A stretch of 64,000 nucleotides of DNA from Temnothorax longispinosus. Taxonomy: Eukaryota; Arthropoda; Insecta; Hymenoptera; Formicidae. Positions 1 to 11,700 of this stretch are shown piece by piece. The notes under the pieces were generated by a model. That model did not search any database. It saw nothing but the letters and a program-made list of their open reading frames with translations, and was not told the origin of the DNA. Location: contig NC_092368.1 in NCBI RefSeq assembly GCF_030848805.1, positions 12,578,856 through 12,642,855 of the forward strand. Reading direction: 5' to 3'. Within the stretch, counting starts at the first letter, position 1, and each line of letters opens with the position of its first letter. The position numbers were made by a program, and so were the translations under genes.

Positions 1-172
1 CGGACACACAAATCGACGGAAGACGTAAGACGTAAATCGTAAGGAAATCCACTAATCAGAGTCGACTATTCCCCTCTTCTTCCCTCTTAAAGAGGGGAAT
101 AGTCGACTCTGATTGGTGGATTTTCTTACGCTTACGTTTTACGTCCTTACGGCATTTTATGTGTGAAGGCCT
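1..172. mobile_element. PIF/Harbinger-like MITE, copy 1
   Basis: The two halves are inverted copies around a hairpin centred near position 90. The right end is AGGCCT followed by TAA, and reads inward as AGGCCTTCACACATAAAAT, the same terminus as the copies at 1969 and 45981. The left end is more degraded and may be cut by the window edge. It is non-coding and non-autonomous. The TWA-type target duplication seen in the other two copies is typical of PIF/Harbinger, so that assignment is by analogy. Confidence 0.7.
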
Positions 173-413
173 TAACTCCGTTCATAGAGTTATGATAGCG
201 CTAGCGAATGCGACCTCCATGAACAGCAGTAGCGTACTAGCGTAGCGTTTCGTAGACCCCTGCGCCGCCAAATTTGAAAAGCTGAGTTAATAGATGCTGC
301 TGTATCAATTACTTTTTTAATATTTTCAGGGCAGAAGTTGAGAGTAGTATGTGTGTATATGAATACGATTCATTTGTAGTAAAACAACTTAAAAAAATTA
401 TTTTATGAAACTC

Positions 414-557
414 ATGTTTGCAAAGCATTTCTGGATCCGACTCTTCAAAGTGTTAGAGGTGTTGCTGAATATCTCGCAGACAAGCAGCAATCTCCTGAGG
501 AATTTTTAATATATATGATCCACAAAATGGTTCCCTTGAATATTAGAAATGAGCAGG
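414..557 (+). other. Unassigned coding-like segment
   Basis: A short stretch reads as an open, protein-like frame (including the string VAEYLADKQQSPEEF) and stops at a CAG/GTTAGA donor-like site at about 557. I do not recognise the family. It may be an exon of the decayed hAT element that follows, or a stray exon fragment. No other exon could be joined to it. Confidence 0.2.
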
Positions 558-1080
558 TTAGATTATTTTTATATTTTATTTATTAACAAGTGACGTGTTT
601 TAGATTAGATCATATTTTAACAAATATTTTTATTCTAGTAAAACTTATTGTCCAGTTGAGTGACATTGTTTTTATATAAAATGAGAAATATAAATAAATA
701 TATTTTTTAATTATATATCCATATTTGGTTCCATTTGGATTATATGCTATATAAAATTAATTTATACTTTTAATACAATAAAAAAAATTAGTGTACTTGA
801 ATTTTGTCCATTAAGCTATATATAACTTATTACAGTTTTTATAAACTATATATCTAAGCAATACCTAGTCTAGGTAATTTACAGTATCTAGATTTACAAA
901 ATCTAGGCTTAATATTGTAATTAAAGCTATTGTAATTAATATTGTGATTAACAGCTTCTATATTAATCACCAAATATAAGATTATTATTTTTATGATATA
1001 TATAATAAGTTAGATTCTCACGTTTAGTTTTACTTTTTCATAATATGGCATTTAATAAAAGAAGCAGATTATTTTAATAA

Positions 1081-1395
1081 ATCGTGTGAGCTTCTTGGAG
1101 TTAAAAAATTACGAGTTGGCTGGAGTTAAAAAATTGGAGTTGGCTGCGAAACATACAAGTATTATTCCTCTTGAAGATCCTATTCTTGTCGAAGTTAAAA
1201 AGTATTTACATATGTCAGAATCTATTATCGAAGATCCTCTACAATGGTAGAATAAAATGAAGTTGTCACTGCCGAATTTATACAAATTTGGTATGCTGCA
1301 TTTATGCCATACCGATTACAAGTTTAGCATCTGAACGCGCATTTTCTTCTGCAGGTTTGCTTATCACAGCAAAACATTCTTCGTTAAAATAATCA
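1081..1395 (+). pseudogene. Decayed hAT transposase, C-terminal dimerisation region
   Basis: With frame changes, the + strand reads an acidic stretch ending in EDPLQW, then about 60 bases later the frame IPITSLASERAFSSAG. This is the signature of the hAT C-terminal dimerisation domain (DPL.WW, then P.TS..SER.FS.AG). There is an in-frame stop after the first part and the frame shifts before the second, so it is dead. No N-terminal BED finger or catalytic core is readable upstream, and no terminal inverted repeats were found. Confidence 0.6.
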
Positions 1396-1968
1396 AAATT
1401 TAATAAAATATTATTTATTCTCGATAATTATTTTAAATTAATAAAAGATATGTATTTAAAGTCAGTAAAATAAGTTTTACATTAAGTATAAGTTATATTA
1501 TTCATATCTGATATCTGATGGTCATACCAGTGAATTACATTTTATTTTTGCTACGTATGATGGTCAGGAATAACATTTTAAGATAAATTTTTTTTTGTAA
1601 AAAAAAGATAGTAATGCTAATAAAGTGATCGTATTTTGAAAACAAGTGCTGAGTATTTATTGTTTGCTATTTTTGTTCATATTATTTATAAAAAGTTAAA
1701 ATTGAACTTTATTTTAAGTCAGAAGGATTTAAAAAAATGTATTATAACGCCGCCGATAAATTATCACTCGCCCATTCCGCCGCCGCTGAAAGAGAAAATT
1801 ATCGGCGAGCTTTGCCGCCGCCAAACTATTTTGGTTCAAACGCCGCAATTCACTACCATTCACTATTGCGCTGTTCATATAGCCTGTAAACGCTAACGCT
1901 ATTAATGCACTACCTCGGAAGGAAGAGCGTTGGTAGCGAGCAGTTATGACGTATAATACTACCAGTAA
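1396..1968. other. AT-rich intergenic sequence
   Basis: I see no gene here. The GC-richer part after 1745 may be the left part of the repeat whose right end is at 2240, because it contains related GCTAACGCTATTA words. Confidence 0.3.
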
Positions 1969-2145
1969 AGGCCTTCACACATAAAATCGCGTAAGAACGT
2001 AAAACGTAAGCGTAAGAAAATCGACCAATCCCAATCAAGTATTGTGCTGTCCGTAACCACAGTAGGGGGAAATACTTGATTGGGATTGATCGATTTTCTT
2101 ACGCCTACGTTTTACGTCCTTACGACATTTTATGTGTGAAGGCCT
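1969..2145. mobile_element. PIF/Harbinger-like MITE, copy 2
   Basis: A 177-bp element with near-perfect inverted halves and termini AGGCCTTCACACATAAAAT. It is flanked on both sides by TAA (1966-1968 and 2146-2148), a clean 3-bp target duplication. The centre is a short loop with CCACAGTAGGGGG. It is non-coding. It appears to sit inside another repeat whose right end lies at about 2240. Confidence 0.85.
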
Positions 2146-2241
2146 TAATGACGTCACGACAGCGTTTGGTAGCGCTATCATAGAGCTTCGCGAACAGCCA
2201 GTACCGCTAGGTAGCGCTAATAGCGTCTCCCCGAACGCACC
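2146..2241. repeat. Right end of a MITE related to the 23634-23918 element
   Basis: The string TAATAGCGTCTCCCCGAACG followed by CACC matches the termini of the complete element at 23634-23918 (GGGTGCATTCGGGGAG with GCTATTA inside). The left end could not be placed; PIF copy 2 interrupts it. Confidence 0.4.
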
Positions 2242-2373
2242 TTGTGTATCTTGAAATAAGGTGAAAATTACGAAAGTGAGGAAATTCATTAGCGTATCTA
2301 CGATTTCATTTGTCGAAATCTAGTAAAATCTGTTCACTTTTGTAATTTTTACCTCGTTTCTCAAGATACACAA
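2242..2373. mobile_element. MITE with TTGTGTATCTTGA termini, copy 1
   Basis: About 132 bp. The left end TTGTGTATCTTGAAATAAGG is an inverted copy of the right end, and both arms continue into GTAAAAATTA-like sequence. A second copy lies at 2811-2955 in the opposite orientation of its asymmetric core. It is non-coding; the superfamily was not determined. Confidence 0.7.
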
Positions 2374-2595
2374 TCGACCCCCCGGACACCCCGGATGGGC
2401 CGGATGGCCGCTCTCATAGCGAATTCGGGCGCTTGCACTAGTGCACACTGAGTGCGCACTAAGGCTTGTTCTTAATCAATTATTATATTTACAGATCATT
2501 TTAAATACTTCTTAGGCCGGTATTCATAATCAGATCTTATATTTCAAGACCGTCTTAAGTAATATCTTAAGATGCTAATACCCCTAAGAGCAAAA

Positions 2596-2785
2596 AGTCG
2601 ACTTTAAGTCGACTTGAAGTCGACTTCTACCAATACTGACTTGGCAGAAAGTCGACTTTTTTAAGGACGAAAGTCGACTTGAAGTCGACTTGAAGTCGGC
2701 GAATGTCTCAAAAAACGCCGACTAAAAGTCGACTTTCCGTCATGACGGAAAGTCGACTTCCCGCCAACTTTTAAAGTCGATAAAA
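2596..2785. repeat. Left subterminal AGTCGACTT array
   Basis: Eight or so copies of the palindrome GTCGAC, mostly within AGTCGACTT, with irregular spacing, just inside the left terminus of the 2515-5400 element. They could be binding sites for a transposase, by analogy with subterminal repeats of other DNA transposons; that role is inference. Confidence 0.75.
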
Positions 2786-2810
2786 TAAACCGCCGCCGCG
2801 TACGTCTGGA

Positions 2811-2955
2811 GGTCGGTTGTGTATCTTGAAATGAGGTAAAAATGACAAAAGTTAACAGATTTTATTAGATTCTGATAAATAAAATCGTAGATACGCTAAT
2901 GAATTTTCTCACTTTTGTAATTTTTACCTCATTATTTCAAGATACACAATCGACC
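2811..2955. mobile_element. MITE with TTGTGTATCTTGA termini, copy 2
   Basis: Inverted ends GGTCGGTTGTGTATCTTGAA and its complement at 2936-2955. The core is similar to copy 1 at 2242 but inverted (GTAGATACGCTAATGAATTT here). It is non-coding and lies inside the DHX37-carrying element. Confidence 0.7.
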
Positions 2956-3689
2956 CTTTGCTGGAAGGCTAAAACTGATGCATTTCAATTTTTTTTTTAT
3001 ATATAAAATAATTTAATTATCTAAAAAACTGTATAATTACAATCCTAATGTTTTATTCTTAATTACAAAGGCGGCCACTGTGTGCCGTCATATCTGTGCC
3101 ACTTCTGCGTGCGCGGATTCCGGCAGCAACTTCTTGTAAGCTGACAACAGAACTAAAATTATAAATATATAATATCCACAGACTTTTATACTAGACCATT
3201 AACATCTATGGACGCACTGCCGAAAAGCTGATGCGAGTGCGAGGTGCAAGTGTTAGTGAAGGGTGCGGCCATATTGAATTAACAATAAGTCACTATCGGG
3301 TGTTCAGTTGCTCATGATGTGCGTTTATCTGCATTCGTTATTACAGTACATAACGAAGCAAGCGAATGTTTTTGTGTTAAATATTGGTACATGTTATCAA
3401 TAAGTTTGTAAGTCATGCCTTCAACGTGTAGCTACTTGAATGCCGAAATCGAACCACTACTCCTGTAGTATTAAACCCTTTCTTTTGGACATTCTGTATA
3501 TGCCAGACTATTGTATAGAAATCTTGTATAAAACTACTTGTATAGAATCTGTAGTATAGCATATCTTGACTAAAATCAACATGGCGGCAAGCATCACGGC
3601 CGAGATGCCTGTCAGCGGTCTAGTATGTATAGAAGTCTACTCGATGATAATATCTAAATATTATTTTATAAATTAAAATCTCACATTTT
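2956..3689. other. Interior of the transposon without recognised genes
   Basis: Between the nested MITE and the DHX37 fragment I see no coding frame or known repeat. A short GC-rich part near 3580-3625 (ATGGCGGC...) resembles 5' UTR sequence but cannot be assigned. Confidence 0.3.
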
Positions 3690-4540
3690 TCATCCAAACC
3701 CCAGATTTCTAGCAGTTTGTATTTGGACACGACTCCCTGCGACTGCAACGTTTGTACTATTGCTTGAGTGCGTGGTATCAACCTGAAAAAATCGTATTGA
3801 ATTGATGTAATCTATTCGATGAATCAACGTGAAATCGAAAGGAGATAGAATAACGATTTACCTGGCCCATAACTTGGTGATGCTCCCAGGTGTCGTCAGC
3901 AACGACGGAACAAATCGTTTCAGCTTAGGGTACACTTGACCCTCCAAGAAGAAATACGCGAACCACTTTACACCGTCCACAGATGCTCTATATCCATCGA
4001 TGGTAGTCCCCATCCGGCCTTTCCAAATGTACCAGACACGCGGCAAATGATCTTCCCGGTTCCTTGATTATATCTATAAATGAGAATAATATTCGATCAT
4101 AATGAAGATTAATATCTTTATAAATAAATAGGGAAAACATTATAAAGCAACAATTGTGATAAAAATACCTTGGCGGTGGATCAACCAATGATTCACTAAG
4201 ATGGCATAGCGTGGAAGCGAATTTCGGCAATCATTCGGGTTCTATCGCCGTGACACCTCGCATATACATCTTATTCGTTTCGTACACCTCTTTATAAACC
4301 ACCTATTCCGGACTGATTTTCCGTAGAACGCACGATCTGATGGTGTTCTGAAAGATGGTTCAGAATAGAGAGGTCGCATTCAATAGGTCTTAATTATCGA
4401 TGATAATTAATAACACACCATACCTAACCTCTAAAGCATATTTCCACTTGGCCTTATCCTGATCCTCTTTTAGATCCGCCATACCTGCAAAAACTATCTG
4501 GCGCAGCAATTTCGCTTCCATGTCGGTTGGTAACGGCATT
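3690..4540 (-). pseudogene. DHX37/kurz DEAH-box helicase, 3'-terminal exons, broken copy
   Basis: On the - strand four exons can be read: 4540-4429 (YRMPLPTDMEAKLLRQIV onward), 4347-4169 (VVYKEVYETNKMYMRG), 4062-3862 (FLLEGQVYPKLKR-like, ending TPGSITKLWAR) and from 3782 (LIPRTQAIVQTLQ). The order and spacing match the C-terminal region of the ribosome-biogenesis helicase DHX37, called kurz in flies. Splice sites are still GT-AG, so this is a DNA-level copy with introns. Exon 2 has two stops where the family has tryptophan (TAG after PE, TGA before LPKFAS), and exon 3 has a frameshift after GKAGWGLPSMDIEH. The helicase core is absent. Both flanks are transposon sequence. Confidence 0.8.
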
Positions 4541-4837
4541 CTGTAACAATTCTTGTTGTAGATAATGTAGACAACCGTCTCAAACATATTGCAACATGCA
4601 TACAGTTAAATTCCAGTATTCTGATCTAATCGAGGAAGTCAACGGGAAGACAATGATGACGACGACGACGACGTTTCGTGGCGGTGGTTGATAGCGCGGC
4701 GCTTTTCGACGTCTTATCGTGTCTTGTCTCGCGGCATGTATTCCTTGCACTCGCGTAAACATTAATTTTTTCCTCCAGCCTCCTCGAGATTCGCCGCCAT
4801 ATTGATGACGCGCCGCTTGACTGCTTTCCGTCTTTTT

Positions 4838-5290
4838 ATAGTCGACTATTTAGAAGTCGACTTTTAGTCGACTTTCCGCCATTTTTAGAAGTCGACTAGA
4901 AGTCGACTAGAAGTCGACTTATAAAAGTCGACGGAAAATTGACTTTTATAAGTCGACTATTTAGAAGTCGATTTTTAGTCGACATTCCGCCATTTTTAGA
5001 AGTCGACTAAAAGTCGACTTATAAAAGTCAACTTTCCGTTGACTTTTATAAGTCGACTATTTAGAAGTCGACTTTTAGTCGACTTTTCGCCATTTTTAGA
5101 AGTCGACTAGAAGTCGACTTATAAAAGTCAACTTTCCGTTGACTTTTATAAGTCGACTATTTAGAAGTCGACTTTTAGTCGACTTTCCGCCATTTTTAGA
5201 AGTCACCTATTTAGAAGTCGACTTTTAGTCGACTTTCTGCCATTTTTAGAAGCCGACTAGAAGTCGACTTATAAAAGTCGACTTACCGCC
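4838..5290. repeat. Right subterminal AGTCGACTT tandem array
   Basis: About four tandem units of roughly 105 bp. Each has several GTCGAC palindromes plus TTCCGCCATTTTTAGAAGTC, giving some twenty GTCGAC sites in 450 bp. Adjacent units are near-identical, which suggests recent unequal exchange. It mirrors the left array of the same element. Confidence 0.8.
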
Positions 5291-5403
5291 GACTTTCCGT
5301 CAACTGTGCTCTTAGGGTACGGCTCTGTGATTGGTTAATGACATCTTAAGATTGTACTTAAGATGGTCTTAAATATAAGAACCGACTATGAATACCGACC
5401 TTA

Positions 5404-5532
5404 GGCCGGTATTCATAGTTATTTAAGATCGTCTTAAGTTCAATCTTAAGATGTCATGAACCAATCACAGAGCCGTATATTAGCGTCTTAAGACATTACT
5501 TAAGACGATCTTGAAGACTATGAATACCGGCC
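5404..5532. mobile_element. PIF/Harbinger-like MITE with GGCCGGTATTCATAGT ends
   Basis: A 129-bp non-coding element with inverted ends, flanked by TTA at 5401-5403 and 5533-5535. It abuts the right end of the 2515-5400 element and shares one TTA with it. Termini and the CTTAAGATGTCAT core match that element, so it is a deleted family member. Confidence 0.8.
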
Positions 5533-5766
5533 TTATTAGTCTATAAAATGATTTGTACAGCATCCATATAAATATTACAGATTGTTTTATTGGCTAAAAA
5601 GTTTTTAAATGTGTATTTAAGCGACTTTAAATATAAGAATGGATTATAAACAAGCCTTAGTGCGCACTCAGTGTGCACTAGTGCAAGTAAGGCTCTATAG
5701 TGCAAGCGCCCGAATTCGCTATCAGTTTTCTCTCTGCTTCATGATATCGCCTGACATTTGGCAAAG

Positions 5767-8700
5767 ATGGCGGCGAATGGTGGTGTACGTCCCCTGCTCC
5801 TTAAAGTTCTATGTACTTTTTTCTTGAGACTATGCAACGGCGCAGCGACGGACATTAAATTGGACGCCAAAGCACAGCTGTTGCACCGGCTCGACAGCCT
5901 CAATCTTCTGCTCTACACGTTTTTATTGATATTAACCGTTTTAACGATATGGATGTTCAAGCACCGCCGCTTGAGGTTCCTCCATGAAACTGGTTTGGCT
6001 GTCATCTATGGTGAGAGTCGTCTGCTATCAACAATTCACGATTTCTTTTCCTTTAGTTAGTGTATTACTACGTTTACGCGAGCGTTATTTTTGTAGTAGC
6101 TTACAATAATTCACTCGTTTACACGGAGTAAATTATCGTAAGTTATCACTGTAAGGATGGTCGAGAATTAATTGAGAGATGACTCTTGATATATATATTT
6201 AATAAGTCTGGTACAAAGGTATCTGCGGGAACGAACGTAATTGCGACTGGACTCTACTCAGAACTATTCGAGACTCAACTGGCACGGACTTATTAAATAT
6301 ATATACCAAGAGTCATCTCTCAATTCTCGTTAACAAAATCCCGTTTACGCGAAGGAATTATCGTAAGTTACTACAGAAGTAACGCTCGCGTAAACGTAGT
6401 ATATGTGTTATTATTGTTTTTAAACATTTGAACGGTTAGTAGTTAATTTTAAGTTTGGTAGCGATGAATAAAATTCACTTATTCGTATCATTTTAATTCT
6501 CAAGATTTGTCTTCAAAATAGAGATGTGTGAGTGTTATTTTATAGCTTATTCTTATTTTTGGATCTGACATGAAGTTAAATGCATTTTTTAAGTATAATT
6601 TTAATTATTGCTGCTAGTAACATGTTAAGGATGATTCTAGGATAATTCTTATTTAGGATGAAATTGCTCGTTACAGGTTTGATCATAGGAGCGATAATAC
6701 GTTATGGGTTCACAACAAGCAGCACTATTCTGCATATGCCAGTGGTTCCGGATAATTCCAGCAAATATAATCAGTCTGTACCACCGGATACGTTGTGGTT
6801 ACGTTTCCCAGAAGACAAAGGTGGCGGTATCGTAAAGAACAAAACGTTTGCGTACTCGTTTCGCGGCGAAATCTACAAGGAAGATAACGAAATTGATTTG
6901 AAGGTAAATAAGTCCTCCATGAGATGATAAGTTACATGGTTTGTCTGAAGAAAGTAGTTTGATTTTTAAACGAGCCTAGATAATTGCCACATTAAATTTA
7001 AGTCAGTCTGCTTTTAAATCGATTAATTTAACAGTAATGGTTATTGTTGCAGGCAACTTTCGATCCTGAAATATTTTTTAATATCATATTACCTCCCATT
7101 ATCTTCCATGCTGGTTACAGCTTGAAGCGTGTAAGTACATTGACCTGCTTCTTTGTTGGAAAGACAATAGAGATATACAATTTGATTCCTATATATAACT
7201 TTCTGATGAACAAATTCTTGCAGAGATACTTCTTCAGAAATCTGGGTGCGATTCTTATGTATGCTTTGATAGGAACCTCCATATCAGCTTTTGTTATTGG
7301 GTAAGCTCTTTCTTTAATATTATTTTAATGGTCTTATTTTATTATAGAGTCTTTGAGAGAAAAAGCATCAGTTTATATATCATGTCTGTTATTATTATAT
7401 ATTTTATATTGTTAATGATATTTTCTCTTTCTATCTTTTAAAAAGAAAGCGCCATTATCTGTTTCACACACACTTGATTAATTAATTCTCATTATTATTG
7501 CCTAAGAAAAAAAACAGCTGTTTGCAAACTCTTAACAACAAGCAAAATATGTTTGTAAACTACTGTGTATCTTATTATGCATAACTCGTGCTTTGATCGA
7601 GCTTATTTGCTTTTTTTCTCGCGTCTCGTAACTGAAAACAATTCGTGTTTTTCTTTTAATGTCTTATAAGTCTTATTTTCCTAAGTCAAACTGTCTTATC
7701 TGCGCAGAGCTCTGATGTATGGTTTTGTACAACTGATACCACATCTCTCCACGTCATTTACGTTTCTGGATACTCTGTATTTCGGCGCATTGATATCCCC
7801 TACGGATCCTCTGACAATAATATCCATCTTTAATGATCTACATGTAGACGTTAATCTGTATGCTTTGGTGTTCGGCGAGAGTGTGCTAAACGATGCGGTC
7901 GCCATTGTACTTAGTGGGTTAGTATGTACAATGTTCCACGGAATCAAATTGCATTTTCCTTGTCTTGCAGATTCTTTGGCCGAATCGATTCTTTCTGTAA
8001 AGAAATTTTTGCGACAGAAAAATTGAAGATTCGAGAAAAGTGGATGTTACTTGAAATTGTCTAATACGTTGTAACTATAATTTAGCAATATTATATAACA
8101 AGTGAAATACATAAGTTTTTGTATTTTAGTTCGATACAGAACTACGCGGAGCGGTACCAGTCAGGATCGGGCGGTTTCGAGACCGTGGCGTTCTTCCAGG
8201 CATTTGGAGACTTCGTTGAAATATTCAGTCTATCCCTTTTTATCGGTGCTACTATGGGGTGTATCACCGCGTTGTTGACCAAGTTCACCAGGGTGCGAGA
8301 CTTTCCTCTGTTGGAGTCAGCGTTATTCGTCCTAATGTCCTACAGTACGTTTTTAATCGCCGAAGCTACCGATCTTACAGGTAATTCGCAATTATTGTGT
8401 ATGCGTTAGAGCCCCTAGTCTCTCATTGCAATATTCGATTATGGTATTAGAAGCAAAAATAATTCAAATCTTTTTTCTAAAAAAAAACTAGTATCTATTA
8501 ACAAAAATAGTCACCGTTTAATAGCTTTTCCTAAAAATAAGTTTCTTTCATTATTTTTTTTTTTTTTTTTTTTTTTTCAAGAAACATTAGAATCAGTGCC
8601 TTTATTAAAGAACAGAATTTAATAGAAAAAATGACAAACCTTTCGCATTAATCTAATAAATATTTTATTACAAAATTTTAGGCGTTGTTGCCGTTCTCTT

Positions 8701-11700
8701 CTGTGGAATATGCCAAGCTCATTACACGTACAACAATCTGAGCCCGGACTCGCGTCAGCGCACGAAACAGCTGTTCGAGCTGTTGAATTTCTTGGCCGAG
8801 AATTTCATTTTTAGTTACATCGGTGTCTCGATGTTCACCTTTCCGAAACATCATTTCGATCCTGGCTTTATCTTCGCAGGATTTGTATCCTTACATGACG
8901 TGTATATTTGCGGAACGTACCACTGGACGCTCCTTTTCTAGATTGAAAGATTCTATGAGAGAATCGTTTCAGTTTAATGCGATATATAAAATAGATATTG
9001 ATCAAATTCTTTTCGATTAATTTAATTAGTAAAATATGGTATCCTTAACACATTGTCCACAGTTGTGCGCGTTACTGGGTCGCGCGGCTAACGTTTATCC
9101 GTTGTCTTTTATATTAAATCTGGCGCGAAAGCCAAAGATATCATTGAACTATCAGCACATGCTGTTCTTCGCAGGATTGCGTGGTGCCATGAGCTTTGCT
9201 CTTGCCATCAGGAACACCGTATCGGACGCCAGACAAGCTATGCTGACCACGACTAGCTTGATTGTTATATTGACAGTTATTTTTCAAGGTGGCGCAACAA
9301 CACAATTTTTAAGCTGGTTTAATATTCCGTGAGTAAAACATTTAAATGTAACCCAACATCTCTCAATTTGTGTTTCTCTACTTTTATTAATGTAAAAATT
9401 ATACAAAAAAAACAGTTTTTTAAATATTAACTTCTTGATCCTTGTTTCCATTTGATTGATTACAAATACAATTGTTTGCGGTTGTTATTACGCCACTTAA
9501 ACTATTTTTTCGTTTCTAGAGTCGGAGTAGATGAGGAAATAGAAGGACTTTCTCATAATGGAACGCGCAGTGTAAGTATGATAATTTGTATGTTTAATCG
9601 TGTTCTCTATGCTATCTAGAAGAATTAGTATCACATAATGCAAAGAACATAGTTTAGGTTGTTTGCGCGCACGCACACACACACACACACACACACATTA
9701 ACATGTTTATGCGTTTTGTATAATTTCGACACTGTACATGGCTAAGTGTGATCGGTAGTTAGATTTATCGATTATCTCGATCCAGCGAAATTTTGCATGT
9801 GTAAAGCAATGTTCTTATACTTTGTAGGTTTATAGACGAGAGTATTTGCTTTAAAAAGACATGAAAGCGAAGACATTTCTGCATGCAAGCTTTACTGGTT
9901 CGTAATTTCGTATAACGATTTCTTTTTACGGTGTCGCTTTTATCCAGGTGTACAATTCATTGGATACTGTCGGGGTGCGTACCGATCAGCCGAATCTCCT
10001 CGTTAATTGTAAAATTAGAGCTTGGAGAGTTTTATTTTGCCACGCTCCCATTGATTTTCTTTTCTTTTAGTGTCGGAAAAGTAGTATCAGAGTATCACAG
10101 ATTCAGAAAGACAATGCTATATCAGTTGTATCAAGACCGGTACAATGTCAGTGAGCTCAATTTTCCGATGGTATATAGCTACGGCTGTATGAAAATGTTT
10201 TCTCTCTGGTAGTTAAAAGTATACGCTTCGTGTTCTGTGAAATGTTTTGCAATTTTCGAATCACGACTATCACTCATACGAAATTGCTCTACCGAAATTA
10301 TGTTTGATTCCCGCATTTCTGAACTAGCATGCATGTTTGTTACCTTGTAACATTCGACAGTGAATTATAAAGATTCGCGGTTAAGAGAACGCGTGCACGA
10401 GTGCTGCGATTTACAAGACAATTAATTTATCAATGTTAATAGTCTGGCGGCGAGGGTGGCTACGGTGATCTGGACATGCGTAGGGGAAGAAGTCCGCCGG
10501 TATGTTATCACAATTAAAGATTGACTTGACGCACCGTCTTCCTGTTTAACAAATTGAGAGTTTAGATAACTTGATTTTTTTTTTATTTTGATGACTCTCA
10601 GATCGATTTATTCTTCACACACAAATAATGAGACATTAATATACATATGTATATGAATATATAGCTCACGCATCATGATTATACCATACAATTCTTATAA
10701 AAGTAGCTGCATGCACCAAGTGTCGCTTAATATCTGTATTGAAATAAAAGTGATTTTTTTTCCTTGTTATTGTTGTACCATGTGAATGCAGATCTATTAT
10801 ATGATTTATATGATTTCTCTGTCTATATGCAAGTTGTAGATTTATTTCATTAAGGCTTTTAATTGAATTTGACTGCACTGTGCTTCTGGTTATTTTTTTT
10901 AGTATGGTTTTTGTTATCCATTCTGTATGTTGAAGAATAGTTGGAGAACACTGAGATACTTACATTTATTAACAGTACTTACACACACAGACATGTTTAA
11001 AATACGGAACACCAGAATTACGATCAATAAGTAAGGATGCATTTTTTATAACTAATAACGAAAATAACTCCAAACATCTAAAAAGGTCTGTCATTAATAT
11101 ATTGCTGTTAACGTTGTTATATACTTTTCTGCTTAAAGGGAAGAATTAAAAATAATGTACACCTATTTGAATCTTATTTTAATGTGTTAATAAATATATG
11201 TTTATATGACTAATAGAGGGGGGAGAGGGGCCTACTTTTGTTTAAAGATTAAAGATGGAAAGCTCGCAGAATCATACAGGATGGATAACTGATGCTTTGT
11301 TCACATTTTACAGTATAATTCTATGCAGGACGGATCGTTGCCAGGCGGCGGCAGTGGCAGCGGTGGTATCGGTGGCACAAAGCCTAACGAGAAGGCGTTG
11401 CTCGCCAGAATTTGGGGCGATTTCGATACCAAATATATGAAGCCCTTGTTAACGCACTCCAGGCCTACGTTATTGGAAACGTTGCCGGTCTGTTGTAGTC
11501 CGCTAGCGAGAATTCTCACGACCACGCAACAGATGACGCAGGTACAGTGCCTAAATTCATTGTACACTGAAAAGCTCATTTTATACCAGCTATAATATTT
11601 TATATAACGTCTGTTATATTATATTATATATTGTTTGAATATGATAGAATATAATTATGAATTAAAATAATTTTGTAATATTTTTAATGACATTACATTT

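Larger units (their letters stand above)
2515..5400. mobile_element. TTA-flanked DNA transposon carrying a DHX37 fragment
   Basis: The left terminus GGCCGGTATTCATA and the right terminus (TATGAATACCGACC) are inverted. Similarity runs about 60 bp inward through CTTAAGATG on both sides. TTA flanks both ends (2512-2514, 5401-5403), as expected for PIF/Harbinger. Inside each terminus lies an array of the palindrome AGTCGACTT. The interior has no transposase; it holds a MITE (2811-2955) and a broken DHX37 gene end on the - strand. Termini equal those of the 129-bp MITE at 5404-5532, so this is a non-autonomous relative that has taken up host DNA. Confidence 0.7.
2416..5722. mobile_element. Outer inverted-repeat element holding the DHX37-bearing insert
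   Basis: The sequence from 2416 (ATAGCGAATTCGGGCGCTTG, then a CACTAGTGCACACTGAGTGC stretch) recurs inverted at 5651-5722, with about 17 extra bases in the right arm. Everything between is explained by two younger insertions (2515-5400 and 5404-5532). The original outer element was therefore probably a small MITE of a few hundred bases. Its right end stops only about 45 bp before the start codon of the exchanger gene, so it may contribute to that gene's promoter or 5' UTR. Confidence 0.55.
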
